Positions 8,195 to 15,482 of a stretch of 64,000 nt of DNA are shown in pieces. The stretch comes from Porphyromonadaceae bacterium UBA2751 (GTDB lineage Bacteria; Bacteroidota; Bacteroidia; Bacteroidales; Muribaculaceae): contig DEJJ01000022.1 in assembly GCA_002353285.1 (NCBI GenBank), positions 67,581 through 131,580 of the forward strand, written 5' to 3'. Made by a program: the position numbers and the translations under genes. Below the pieces are notes generated by a model that made no database searches, was not told where the DNA came from, and saw nothing but the letters and a program-made list of their open reading frames with translations. Position 1 is the stretch's first letter, and every line of letters starts with the position of its first letter.

Positions 8195-9190
8195 ATGGAA
8201 GGCAACGAAATAACCTACAAAGATTCAGCAATCTACCGCCAATTCGAACTCGCAAGAAAAAAAGAACTCATCAATCGCGGCATCCTCGACGCCTACGGCA
8301 ACGAGCTACCAAGCTCTGAGTACGACGACTACAAGCCCAACAAACTCAAGTCAATCTTCGATTTCCGCAACGACGACATTCAGGAGAAGCACATCAAGAG
8401 CTCTTGCGCTCTCTGGGGCGACATCTGGTATGAGAACGAGTGCATGTGCATCTTCGGCGACCCAAACATCGGCAAGTCGGCGCTCGCCATCCAGATTGCC
8501 AACAGCGTCGCCGAGATCGGATTCAACACCATCTACTTCGACTTCGAGAACATGATCCACCATTACTACGGCAGGAACATGACCGACATGCAGTTCAACA
8601 TGTCTCCTAACCTCTCAGTCATGCACTTCGGGCAGAACACCTCATTCGAGGAGATGATGTCGACATCTGCCATCCTCGACAGCATCGAGAACTCCTTCCT
8701 CGACAACGACGCGCCGGTCATCGTCATCGACGACATATCTTATATATGCCAGCTCAAGAGCACCAGGAAGGCGAACATGGTGCTGCGCCGTCTCAGGTAC
8801 TGGGTCAACAAGTACCACATCTCAATCCTCGTCATCGCACACGCAAGGCCACACCGCGAGGGCACATCGCTCGCCCTCAAGCACCTCACTGGCGACAGGC
8901 AGCTGGCCTACGCCTTCGACTCAATCATCACACTCAACGCCATCCCGCAAGGTCTCACCAGCGGTGGCGAGACACACTACGTCAAGCAGCTCAAGGCACG
9001 CAACAACGGCATCATCGCAGGCACGAGCAATGTCTTGACCTTCAAGTTCAACACCCCATTACACCGACGAGGAGTGCGACAACCTCGTCCGCCGGCTCGT
9101 GAGCTCAGGATACGAGCAACACGAGGCAGAAAGCGAGGTCGAGCATCTCAGGGGGCTGCAGATGCTCCATTTCGAGTTCATCAGCGCTAA
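8195..9190 (+). CDS. RecA-like (AAA_25-type) ATPase, N-terminal part of a frameshifted gene
   Basis: Walker A is G-D-P-N-I-G-K-S (88-95), Walker B V-I-V-I-D-D (175-180), and the A-H-A-R-P-H segment (about 215-220) resembles sensor regions of RepA/DnaB-like hexameric helicase ATPases. Residues up to about 287 look genuine; the remaining residues are an arginine-rich out-of-frame reading. The +1 frame continues the protein (H-Y-T-D-E-E-C-D-N-L-V...) into the HTH fragment at 9099-9578. The slip is at CCCC (9054-9057); removing one C restores one protein of about 460 aa. It may be a true mutation, a programmed shift or a base-calling error. Codon use favours ATC/GAC, unlike nearby genes, which suggests acquisition. 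Function is likely in DNA replication or mobility, but I cannot name it. Confidence 0.7.
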   Translation: MEGNEITYKDSAIYRQFELARKKELINRGILDAYGNELPSSEYDDYKPNKLKSIFDFRNDDIQEKHIKSSCALWGDIWYENECMCIFGDPNIGKSALAIQIANSVAEIGFNTIYFDFENMIHHYYGRNMTDMQFNMSPNLSVMHFGQNTSFEEMMSTSAILDSIENSFLDNDAPVIVIDDISYICQLKSTRKANMVLRRLRYWVNKYHISILVIAHARPHREGTSLALKHLTGDRQLAYAFDSIITLNAIPQGLTSGGETHYVKQLKARNNGIIAGTSNVLTFKFNTPLHRRGVRQPRPPARELRIRATRGRKRGRASQGAADAPFRVHQR

Positions 9191-9578
9191 TGTCAACGAG
9201 CAGAGCCTCATGTTCCTCTCGCCCGACACCCCACGGGAGCAGCTCGTCACTTTCGCACGCGACTGCTTCTTCAATGGATGGTCAATCCGCGACATCGCCG
9301 CACACACAGCACTCTCCAAGTCCACAATCCACCGCCTCCTGGCACAACCCAACCTGCCACAAGAACCCAAAGAGCAACCACAAGAACCACAAGAACCGCA
9401 GCAACCACAACAAGAGAATCAACACCCCCAAGAACAACAGCAAGAAAAAAATCAAAAAAATGTCCCATCCATCCAAAATGACGACCAGCCAGCAGCATCC
9501 GAAAAAAATGAAAAAACTGTCCCATCAGCAACCACAATCAAAGATGATGTTTGTGTAGCGCGAGCCATTGGCTCGTGA
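9099..9578 (+). CDS. HTH C-terminal part of the frameshifted ATPase gene
   Basis: This frame contains the natural continuation of the upstream ATPase: a linker, then F-F-N-G-W-S-I-R-D-I-A-A-H-T-A-L-S-K-S-T-I-H-R-L-L, a clear helix-turn-helix like those of resolvase or RepA-type DNA-binding tails. A low-complexity P/Q/E tract follows, then two related segments, K-N-Q-K-N-V-P-S and K-N-E-K-T-V-P-S. The DNA for these (AAAA-TGTCCCAT at about 9457-9475 and 9505-9525) matches the box that occurs between genes at 18.8-20.1 kb. The ATG at 9099 is internal to the original gene; translation as a separate protein is doubtful. Confidence 0.6.
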   Translation: MSSGYEQHEAESEVEHLRGLQMLHFEFISANVNEQSLMFLSPDTPREQLVTFARDCFFNGWSIRDIAAHTALSKSTIHRLLAQPNLPQEPKEQPQEPQEPQQPQQENQHPQEQQQEKNQKNVPSIQNDDQPAASEKNEKTVPSATTIKDDVCVARAIGS

Positions 9579-9601
9579 GTGAGTCAACTGGAAACTGAGG
9601 A

Positions 9602-9766
9602 TGTGTCAAAATTCAGAAGTCCCCATTTTGTAGGGACAACGCGTGCGTTGTCCGAAATACATGGATTTGTAGTTTATGTTGTTAATCAGGGTATTATCTG
9701 GAAACGGACATGGCACGCCATGTCCCTACATTGACCTCGAATATCAAACATTTGTATTTTGACACA
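9602..9766. repeat. 165-bp palindromic element with nested inverted repeats
   Basis: Outer arms TGTGTCAAAAT (9602-9612) and ATTTTGACACA (9756-9766) are perfect inverted repeats. A second pair, TGTAGGGACA (9629-9638) and TGTCCCTACA (9721-9730), is nested inside. Each inner arm continues into its own hairpin: GGACAACGC/GCGTTGTCC (9634-9653) and GGACATGGC/GCCATGTCC (9706-9725). No coding capacity. It resembles a miniature inverted-repeat or REP-like element. The motif GGGGGAGTATG follows at 9775-9785. Confidence 0.65.
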
Positions 9767-9845
9767 CCCTCCTGGGGGGAGTATGACTGAGTCAAGTGAG
9801 TCAACACAGCCCAAATCTAAGCCCCCCACGCAGCCCACACGAGTC

Positions 9846-9877
9846 AAAAAAATCCTGCCCAGAAATTCTGAGCAGGA
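9846..9877 (-). terminator. Terminator of the M16 peptidase gene
   Basis: On the minus strand TCCTGC (9872-9877) pairs with GCAGGA (9853-9858), with CAGAA/TTCTG extending the stem, and is followed by seven T residues (9846-9852 as A on the plus strand). The stem sequence is nearly that of the gcv terminator at 4600. Confidence 0.75.
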
Positions 9878-9919
9878 CCCTATGATTCAAAAGTTTATAG
9901 CCTCACCACAGTCAATAAA

Positions 9920-9954
9920 AACTATGAACTGTGAACTCTGAACTATAAACTAAA
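9920..9954. repeat. 7-nt tandem array, five AACTNTG-like units
   Basis: AACTATG, AACTGTG, AACTCTG, AACTATA and AACTAAA follow one another exactly, ending at the stop codon of the M16 gene (9955-9957 on the minus strand). No function can be stated. Confidence 0.7.
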
Positions 9955-12864
9955 TCAGTATCCAAAGATCTCCTCGAGGCTCACGCGCTTAACGGGAGCA
10001 ATCTTCTGCAAGCGGTCCATGTCGAGCTCCTTCTCATTGCCGAGGATGAGATAGCGATAAGGCTTGCCTGCCATGTTTTCTTTCTCGAAGTCGACAATAT
10101 CGAAGAGATAAAGTTTTGGCAACTCTTCATATACCTTGGAATAGATGTCGAAGTCAATGCCACGTTCTTGGGCTGCCAGGTAGCTCTGAAGAACACCGAA
10201 ACGGGTGGTGCGACGGCTGGCGAGCTTCTTCATGAGCGACTCCTTAGCGAGGTTGAAGGCACCATCGCTTTGGGGAATGTTGGCAAGGAGCTTGTTAAAC
10301 TCGTCAACACAGTCCATCATCTTGTCATTTTGAGTGATGATATAGGTGTAAGCATCCTCCTTGTGACCCATGCGAGAGGGCTGGTTATAAACAGCGGCTG
10401 CCGAGTAGGCCAGTCCACGTGCCTCACGCAGCTCTTGGAACACGATGCCATTCATGCCGGTGCCAAAGTATTCGTTAAAGAGGCTGATAGTGGCTGCATG
10501 GTCTGGTTTCCAGTCGCGCTCGTTGTTGTTATACTGAACCATGTAGATGTTCTTCGCATCGTAGGGTGCCAGCAGTATCTCGGTCTCGGGAGTGGGCTGC
10601 TCCATGTAGTCCATGCCGAAGGGTACGTCGATGAGGTCCTTTGGGGTCTTGTGAAGCTTAGAGATGCTTGCCGAGAAGTCTTTCTCGCTCATGGGGCCAA
10701 AATAGAGTATCGTGTGCTGCATGTTGCCAAGGTTCTTCACAAGCTCCAGCAGTTCGGCAGGATTGGTGTTGCGAAGCTGATCTTCGCTCAGGATGTTGGT
10801 ATAGGTGTTGTTAGGGCCAAACTGGCCATATTCCATGAGTCTTGCGAAGCACTGCTCCTGGTTGCTCTTGGCATCGGCGCGGGCTTTCATTATCAGGTCA
10901 ACGAGACGGTTGTAGGCCTCGGTGTCGACAGCAGCATTCTTCATCAAGTCGTCAACGAGCGCCACAGCTTGTGGCATGTTCTCGTTAAGGCCGCTGATGG
11001 TGATGTATGTGTAATTGTCGGTTGTTGTGGCATCAAAGTGGCAAGCAAGCTTATACATGCGTTGCTTAAACTGCTGGGGAGTCAGTGTCTTAGTGCCCAG
11101 ATAGTTGAGATAGTTGAACGCCAGGTCATAACGCAGGTCGGCTGTGTTGCCGAAGTCAAATTTGTATACCAGTGTAAAGAGGTCGTCGTCGGTGTTCTGC
11201 TTGTAGAGCAGTGGCAGGCCTGCCTTAGTTTCAGTCACGTTCATGTCTTTCTTGAAATCCACAAATCGTGGCTGGATGGGTTCAACGGTCTCGGCCATGA
11301 GGTTCTTGACGAAGTCGCTCTGCTTGTCGCGGTTGGTGGGGATGGGGGTGATAGCGGGTTTCTCAATCTTCTTGACCGAGGTGTCTACGCCCTCGCGCTT
11401 GTACACGCACACATAGTTGTCGAGCAGATGGCGATTTGCGAAATCAACAATCTGCTGCTTGGTCATCTTGCCCATTCGGTCGAGCTGTCCCACCACTTGC
11501 TGCCACTCAATGCCGTTGATGAAGGCATTAACAAGGTATCTGGCACGGGCGCCGTTGTTGTTAAGGCCTCTCAAATACTGAAGTTTGGTGTTGTTAACCA
11601 CGCTGGTGAGCAAGTCGTCGTCGAAGTCGCCCTTGCGCAGCTTCTCAATCTCCCCGAGCATCAGGTCGCGCACTTGCTCAAGCGACTGGCCTTCGTTGGG
11701 GTATCCCATGAGCATGAGCAACGAGTAGTCGGCCATCTCATCGGCATAGGTGTCAGCCCCCATGAGTTTTTGTGGCTGGTTAAGGTTGAGGTCTATCAGG
11801 CCAGCGGTACCGTTACTGAGCATCTGCGAGATCACCTCGATGGTGTCGTTTTGAAGCGATGCACCACCAGCAAAGCGCCATGCCAGAGTCACGAACTCTG
11901 CCTCCTGGCCCAGCACAGTGGTGTCGACAGGTGCGGTAATGGGCTTCAGTGGAGCAAATTCAGGTCGCGACAGGTTCTTGTTTGGCTGCCAGTCGCCAAA
12001 GTATTTGTCGAGAGTGGCAATTACCTTGTCAGGGTCAAAATCGCCAGCCATGCAGATGGCGATGTTGTTAGGGCAGTAGTAGTTGTTGTAATAGTTCTTG
12101 ATATTGGTGATTGAGGGGTTCTTGAGGTGCTCCTGGGTGCCAATGGTGGTTTGGGTGCCATAGGGGTGGGTTGGAAATGCTTTGGCATAGAGGGCTTCCT
12201 CAAGTTTCCACATGTCCTTGGCCATGCCTATGTTCTTCTCCTCATACACGGCCTCGAGCTCAGTGTGGAAACCGCGAATCACCATGTTGCGGAAGCGGTC
12301 GCTCTGGATGCGGGCCCAGCGCTCTACTTCGTTAGCGGGGATGTCCTCGGTGTAGCAGGTGACGTCGGTGCTGGTGTAAGCGTTGGTGCCTATGCCGCCA
12401 ATGCCGGCCATCAACTTGTCATACTCGTTGGGAATGTTGTACTGTGCTGCAAGTTGCGACACACTATCTATCTCGTGGTAGAGCTGCTTGCGCTTGGCGG
12501 GGTCGGTGACCTTGCGGTACTGCTCGTAGCGGGCCTCTATTTCATCGAGATAAGGTGCCTCTTTCACTGGGTCGCTGGTGCCAAACTGCTTGGTGCCCTT
12601 GAACATCAAGTGCTCCAGGTAGTGTGCAAGGCCTGTGGTCTCGGCAGGATCGTTGCGAGAGCCAGTGCGCACCGCTATGTGGGCGGCAATGCGTGGCGAC
12701 TCGTTGTTTACACTAAGGAACACTTTCATGCCGTTGCGCAGGGTGTAGCACTGTGTGTGCATTGGGTCTCCCTCGTAGGTTACTGCCTTGGGCAGTTGTG
12801 CTTGTGCCATGAGGCCTGTGGCTGTTATCATGGCAAGCAATGCGATTTTTTTGAAATGTTTCAT
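9955..12864 (-). CDS. Secreted M16 family zinc metallopeptidase
   Basis: 969 aa with an N-terminal signal peptide (M-K-H-F-K-K-I-A-L-L-A-M-I-T..A-Q-A). The inverted zinc motif H-x-x-E-H is at 81-85 (H-Y-L-E-H), and a downstream E-A-V-Y-E-E-K-N segment supplies the third ligand glutamate. The length fits a two-halved, four-domain M16 (pitrilysin-like) peptidase; the C-terminal half has no zinc motif, as usual for the inactive half. Likely periplasmic degradation of peptides. It lies 28 nt downstream of the GH84 gene on the same strand, no promoter box is seen in the gap, and its own terminator follows, so the two form a probable operon. Confidence 0.9.
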   Translation of the reverse strand: MKHFKKIALLAMITATGLMAQAQLPKAVTYEGDPMHTQCYTLRNGMKVFLSVNNESPRIAAHIAVRTGSRNDPAETTGLAHYLEHLMFKGTKQFGTSDPVKEAPYLDEIEARYEQYRKVTDPAKRKQLYHEIDSVSQLAAQYNIPNEYDKLMAGIGGIGTNAYTSTDVTCYTEDIPANEVERWARIQSDRFRNMVIRGFHTELEAVYEEKNIGMAKDMWKLEEALYAKAFPTHPYGTQTTIGTQEHLKNPSITNIKNYYNNYYCPNNIAICMAGDFDPDKVIATLDKYFGDWQPNKNLSRPEFAPLKPITAPVDTTVLGQEAEFVTLAWRFAGGASLQNDTIEVISQMLSNGTAGLIDLNLNQPQKLMGADTYADEMADYSLLMLMGYPNEGQSLEQVRDLMLGEIEKLRKGDFDDDLLTSVVNNTKLQYLRGLNNNGARARYLVNAFINGIEWQQVVGQLDRMGKMTKQQIVDFANRHLLDNYVCVYKREGVDTSVKKIEKPAITPIPTNRDKQSDFVKNLMAETVEPIQPRFVDFKKDMNVTETKAGLPLLYKQNTDDDLFTLVYKFDFGNTADLRYDLAFNYLNYLGTKTLTPQQFKQRMYKLACHFDATTTDNYTYITISGLNENMPQAVALVDDLMKNAAVDTEAYNRLVDLIMKARADAKSNQEQCFARLMEYGQFGPNNTYTNILSEDQLRNTNPAELLELVKNLGNMQHTILYFGPMSEKDFSASISKLHKTPKDLIDVPFGMDYMEQPTPETEILLAPYDAKNIYMVQYNNNERDWKPDHAATISLFNEYFGTGMNGIVFQELREARGLAYSAAAVYNQPSRMGHKEDAYTYIITQNDKMMDCVDEFNKLLANIPQSDGAFNLAKESLMKKLASRRTTRFGVLQSYLAAQERGIDFDIYSKVYEELPKLYLFDIVDFEKENMAGKPYRYLILGNEKELDMDRLQKIAPVKRVSLEEIFGY

Positions 12865-12892
12865 AGAATTTTATTTAATAATAATGTATATT

Positions 12893-14839
12893 TTATTCTT
12901 TTTTTGCTTTGACACCACTTTGATTCCGCAGCCATTCCAGTAATGGCATCAGTCGCTCATTCGACGGCTCGGCAGTGAGCACCCTAAGTGAGATATCTTC
13001 GCCCATGCCACCAAGTGTCTCAAACTGAAAGTTGGGGTTTTCGTCATATTTATATGCTTGTGCGTTCTTGCCTTCAATGAGGGCTATTGCATCGGCACTC
13101 ATTGCTTCGAGCTTGAGAAGCCATGGCCGCACATCGTTGTAAAGTAGTCGGTCACTCTCGTTGCTGGAGTTTCTCATTGCTTTTATCACCTGGCAAGCCT
13201 CGTGAACTTCGCGCAACTCAGCAAGAAGAGAGTTCGGTCTTGGCGCTCCACGTTTCACCGAGGCCATATAATTGTGAATTCTGTAGCCTATCGCGTCGTT
13301 GTCATAATAGCGCAGATACGGAGCCAGCTTTTTGAATGCCCTACCATATTCTTTGCCCACAACGGCTGGTATTGCTGCTTCCCAACTCTCGTAGTTGTCG
13401 AACGCTGCATTATTCCAAGTGTAGTCAGCAATGCTGAAGAGTGCCACTTTCGACAACTCGCCCTGCTGCATGGGGTTGATGATAAGGGTGTTGAGACCAT
13501 TGAGGTGCTTCTCGGTGTGTGAAAGGTTGTCGATATGGGTCTCGTCACGGAAGTTGCTGTAAGTGTCCATCACAAAGAGCTTGGTTGGGTCCTGGTCGTT
13601 GCAAGGATAGTTCCACCACCAGCTCACCTCGCGGCCTAGCCAACTGCTCACCAGTGCCAAATCATCATTATTAGGCACCGACCACACGTCGCGCCCAGTG
13701 ATGTAGATGTTAACCTTCTCGGGTGTCGTGCTCAGCGATTCATAAAACTCCCTGGCACGATCCTGGTTCACCCATCCGTGAGCATAGAGTTGAGGTACAT
13801 AGTGCAGTGGCTTCACGGTGTCGGCAACATTGGCACCGGCCTTGTTCCACCGCTCATCTATGCGATGCTGCAACGCAGTGAGGTTGTCGGCACAGAGTTT
13901 CATGATGGCAGGGTCGCTGGGCACGCCCACATCGTCGACAAACACGCCAAACTGCCGCACGCCAAGCCCATGCATGCTCTCAAATTTCGCCATAATCTTA
14001 TCGAGCACCTGTGGGTCCTCGGCATTGGCGAAAGCCTTGCCTGGGTGAATAGCCCAAATGAAGTTCACCTTGGTGTCGTGGGCTACCTTTGTGATGTCGC
14101 GCATCATGTCTTGGTTAAGGTAGCCTATGCGCTGCTGCTCGGCACTGATGCTGGTGGGGTAGGGGGCACCCCAGTAGCGTGAATGGTAAGGATCGCTCTT
14201 GGCGCCATACATGTAGGTGTTCATCTTGTAGCGTGCCATGAAGCGGAACAGGTCCTTAGTCACTTCGGCGCTATAAGGCACGCCATAGTAGCCCTCAATG
14301 ATGCCGCGGTTCTTGACATCGGCATAGTCGTAGATTGTGACGCATGGCAAGTCGGTTGTGCCTTGATCGAGCATCTGCTCAAGAGATGCCAGTCCGCAGA
14401 ACACAGCATCAGTGTCTTCACCAATGATTGCCACATTAGCTAGACCTTTACTATCTGATTTAAGATTCAAGATATGACGGTCATATTTTGGCAAATTAAA
14501 GATGCTTCGGTCAACACGCAACACGGCATGATGTTCATCACCAATCTTTTCTTTTGGATTGTTTACACTAAGATGCACGAAAGACGGACAGTTGTGAGGA
14601 GGAGTGCCAGCCATAATCACCGCTGGAACAAGACCATGGTCACTAAGTATCTGCTTTGCGCGATTTATTGTTGCAATGTCAATCCCATCTTGAGGAAATA
14701 TAAATACTCTCTGAGAAAAGGATGCCGTGCCAGGATTCAACACCTGCTCATGTGGAACGGGGTAGATGTTGTAGACCTCGGTGGCACCTAGCAAAGCTAC
14801 CGCCATAAACGCCATGGTTAAGAAAAAAGCTCTTGTCAT
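12893..14839 (-). CDS. GH84 family beta-N-acetylglucosaminidase (secreted)
   Basis: 648 aa with a signal peptide. After an N-terminal alpha/beta domain (about 20-170) comes the GH84 catalytic barrel: G-I-I-E-G-Y-Y-G-V-P (179-188) and the paired catalytic aspartates D302/D303 in F-G-V-F-V-D-D-V-G. GH84 enzymes use substrate-assisted catalysis to remove beta-GlcNAc from glycans; homologs in gut Bacteroides act on host glycoconjugates or O-GlcNAc. A helical C-terminal region follows. First gene of a probable operon with the M16 peptidase, driven by a well-formed promoter. GH20 would be the alternative family, but the D-D motif and G-Y-Y-G-x-P favour GH84. Confidence 0.88.
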   Translation of the reverse strand: MTRAFFLTMAFMAVALLGATEVYNIYPVPHEQVLNPGTASFSQRVFIFPQDGIDIATINRAKQILSDHGLVPAVIMAGTPPHNCPSFVHLSVNNPKEKIGDEHHAVLRVDRSIFNLPKYDRHILNLKSDSKGLANVAIIGEDTDAVFCGLASLEQMLDQGTTDLPCVTIYDYADVKNRGIIEGYYGVPYSAEVTKDLFRFMARYKMNTYMYGAKSDPYHSRYWGAPYPTSISAEQQRIGYLNQDMMRDITKVAHDTKVNFIWAIHPGKAFANAEDPQVLDKIMAKFESMHGLGVRQFGVFVDDVGVPSDPAIMKLCADNLTALQHRIDERWNKAGANVADTVKPLHYVPQLYAHGWVNQDRAREFYESLSTTPEKVNIYITGRDVWSVPNNDDLALVSSWLGREVSWWWNYPCNDQDPTKLFVMDTYSNFRDETHIDNLSHTEKHLNGLNTLIINPMQQGELSKVALFSIADYTWNNAAFDNYESWEAAIPAVVGKEYGRAFKKLAPYLRYYDNDAIGYRIHNYMASVKRGAPRPNSLLAELREVHEACQVIKAMRNSSNESDRLLYNDVRPWLLKLEAMSADAIALIEGKNAQAYKYDENPNFQFETLGGMGEDISLRVLTAEPSNERLMPLLEWLRNQSGVKAKKE

Positions 14840-14870
14840 TTTTTATAAATACAGATTATTTATAGCTTAC

Positions 14871-14901
14871 AAAATTAACGATTACACTGCAAACGACAAA
14901 A
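14871..14901 (-). promoter_or_regulatory. Promoter of the GH84-M16 operon
   Basis: On the minus strand TTTG (complement of 14898-14901), 19 nt, TAATTTTG (complement of 14871-14878). Both boxes match the Bacteroidales consensus. Confidence 0.75.
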
Positions 14902-14999
14902 GGTTTTCACGAAAATTGCAACTCCTCTAATTCAAAAATGAGAGAAAAATGCGAAAAATCGAAAAAATGCACTTTTTCTGAAAAAAAACATCCAAAAAT

Positions 15000-15030
15000 T
15001 TTGCAGATTAGAAAATGTGTTGTAACTTTG
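15000..15030 (+). promoter_or_regulatory. Promoter of tRNA-Glu
   Basis: TTTG (15000-15003), 19 nt spacer, TAACTTTG (15023-15030). The mature tRNA starts 18 nt further on, leaving a short 5' leader for RNase P. Confidence 0.75.
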
Positions 15031-15047
15031 CACCGCAATTCCGAAAT

Positions 15048-15120
15048 GGTGGTATCGTCTAGTGGCCTAGGACGCTGGCCTCTCACGCCGGAAACCGGGG
15101 TTCGACTCCCCGTACCACTA
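15048..15120 (+). tRNA. tRNA-Glu (anticodon CTC)
   Basis: 73 nt cloverleaf. The acceptor GGTGGTA pairs with TACCACT (G-U at the first pair); the anticodon loop C-T-C-T-C-A-C sits within GGC..GCC; the T arm is CGGGG-TTCGACT-CCCCG; the discriminator is A. The 3' CCA is not encoded. CTC reads GAG codons; a TTC isoacceptor must lie elsewhere. Confidence 0.93.
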
Positions 15121-15124
15121 CAAA

Positions 15125-15167
15125 GAAATTGGCTCGTTAATCACAACGAGCCAATTTCCTTTTTTTA
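15125..15167 (+). terminator. Terminator of tRNA-Glu
   Basis: A 14-bp perfect stem (GAAATTGGCTCGTT / AACGAGCCAATTTC), six-base loop, then a T run. Confidence 0.85.
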
Positions 15168-15222
15168 CTATCATATATCATTGATGTGATTTTTTTTAAG
15201 GCATATGAACTGGTTTTGAAAG

Positions 15223-15267
15223 AAAAAAACGCTGATATAATAGTGTCAAACTATTGATTATCAGCGT
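15223..15267 (-). terminator. Terminator of tRNA-Val
   Basis: On the minus strand AACGCTGAT (15259-15267) pairs with ATCAGCGTT (15228-15236), with CAATAGT/ACTATT extending the stem, followed by seven T residues. Confidence 0.75.
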
Positions 15268-15279
15268 TGTTTCTTGGGG

Positions 15280-15354
15280 TGGGTGCTGACGGATTCGAAC
15301 CGCCGACCCTCTGCTTGTAAGGCAGATGCTCTGAACCAGCTGAGCTAAGCACCC
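15280..15354 (-). tRNA. tRNA-Val (anticodon TAC)
   Basis: 75 nt. On the minus strand the acceptor GGGTGCT pairs with AGCACCC, the D arm is AGCTCAGCTGGTTCAGAGC, the anticodon stem-loop CTGC-CTTACAA-GCAG carries TAC, and the T arm is CGGCG-GTTCGAATC-CG. CCA is not encoded. It is convergent with tRNA-Glu. Confidence 0.93.
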
Positions 15355-15377
15355 ATGCCTTCTTGCGAAAAGCGATG

Positions 15378-15385
15378 CAAAGTTA
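15378..15385 (-). promoter_or_regulatory. -7 box of tRNA-Val
   Basis: TAACTTTG on the minus strand, 24 bases before the tRNA 5' end. A matching TTTG at -33 is not present; CTTG stands near the expected position. Confidence 0.5.
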
Positions 15386-15482
15386 CAACCGTTTTTTTAG
15401 CTGTGCAAGTTTTTTGTCAACTTTTTTTCAAAAAAGTGATTTTTCTTGAGATTTTCTTGTGCTTTGAGCTTTTTTGGGTGCA

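Noticed and set aside
10168..12912. Long open frames (648 and 261 aa) antisense to the M16 peptidase
   Set aside because: They mirror the codon structure of the real gene, and show no motif, signal or promoter of their own.
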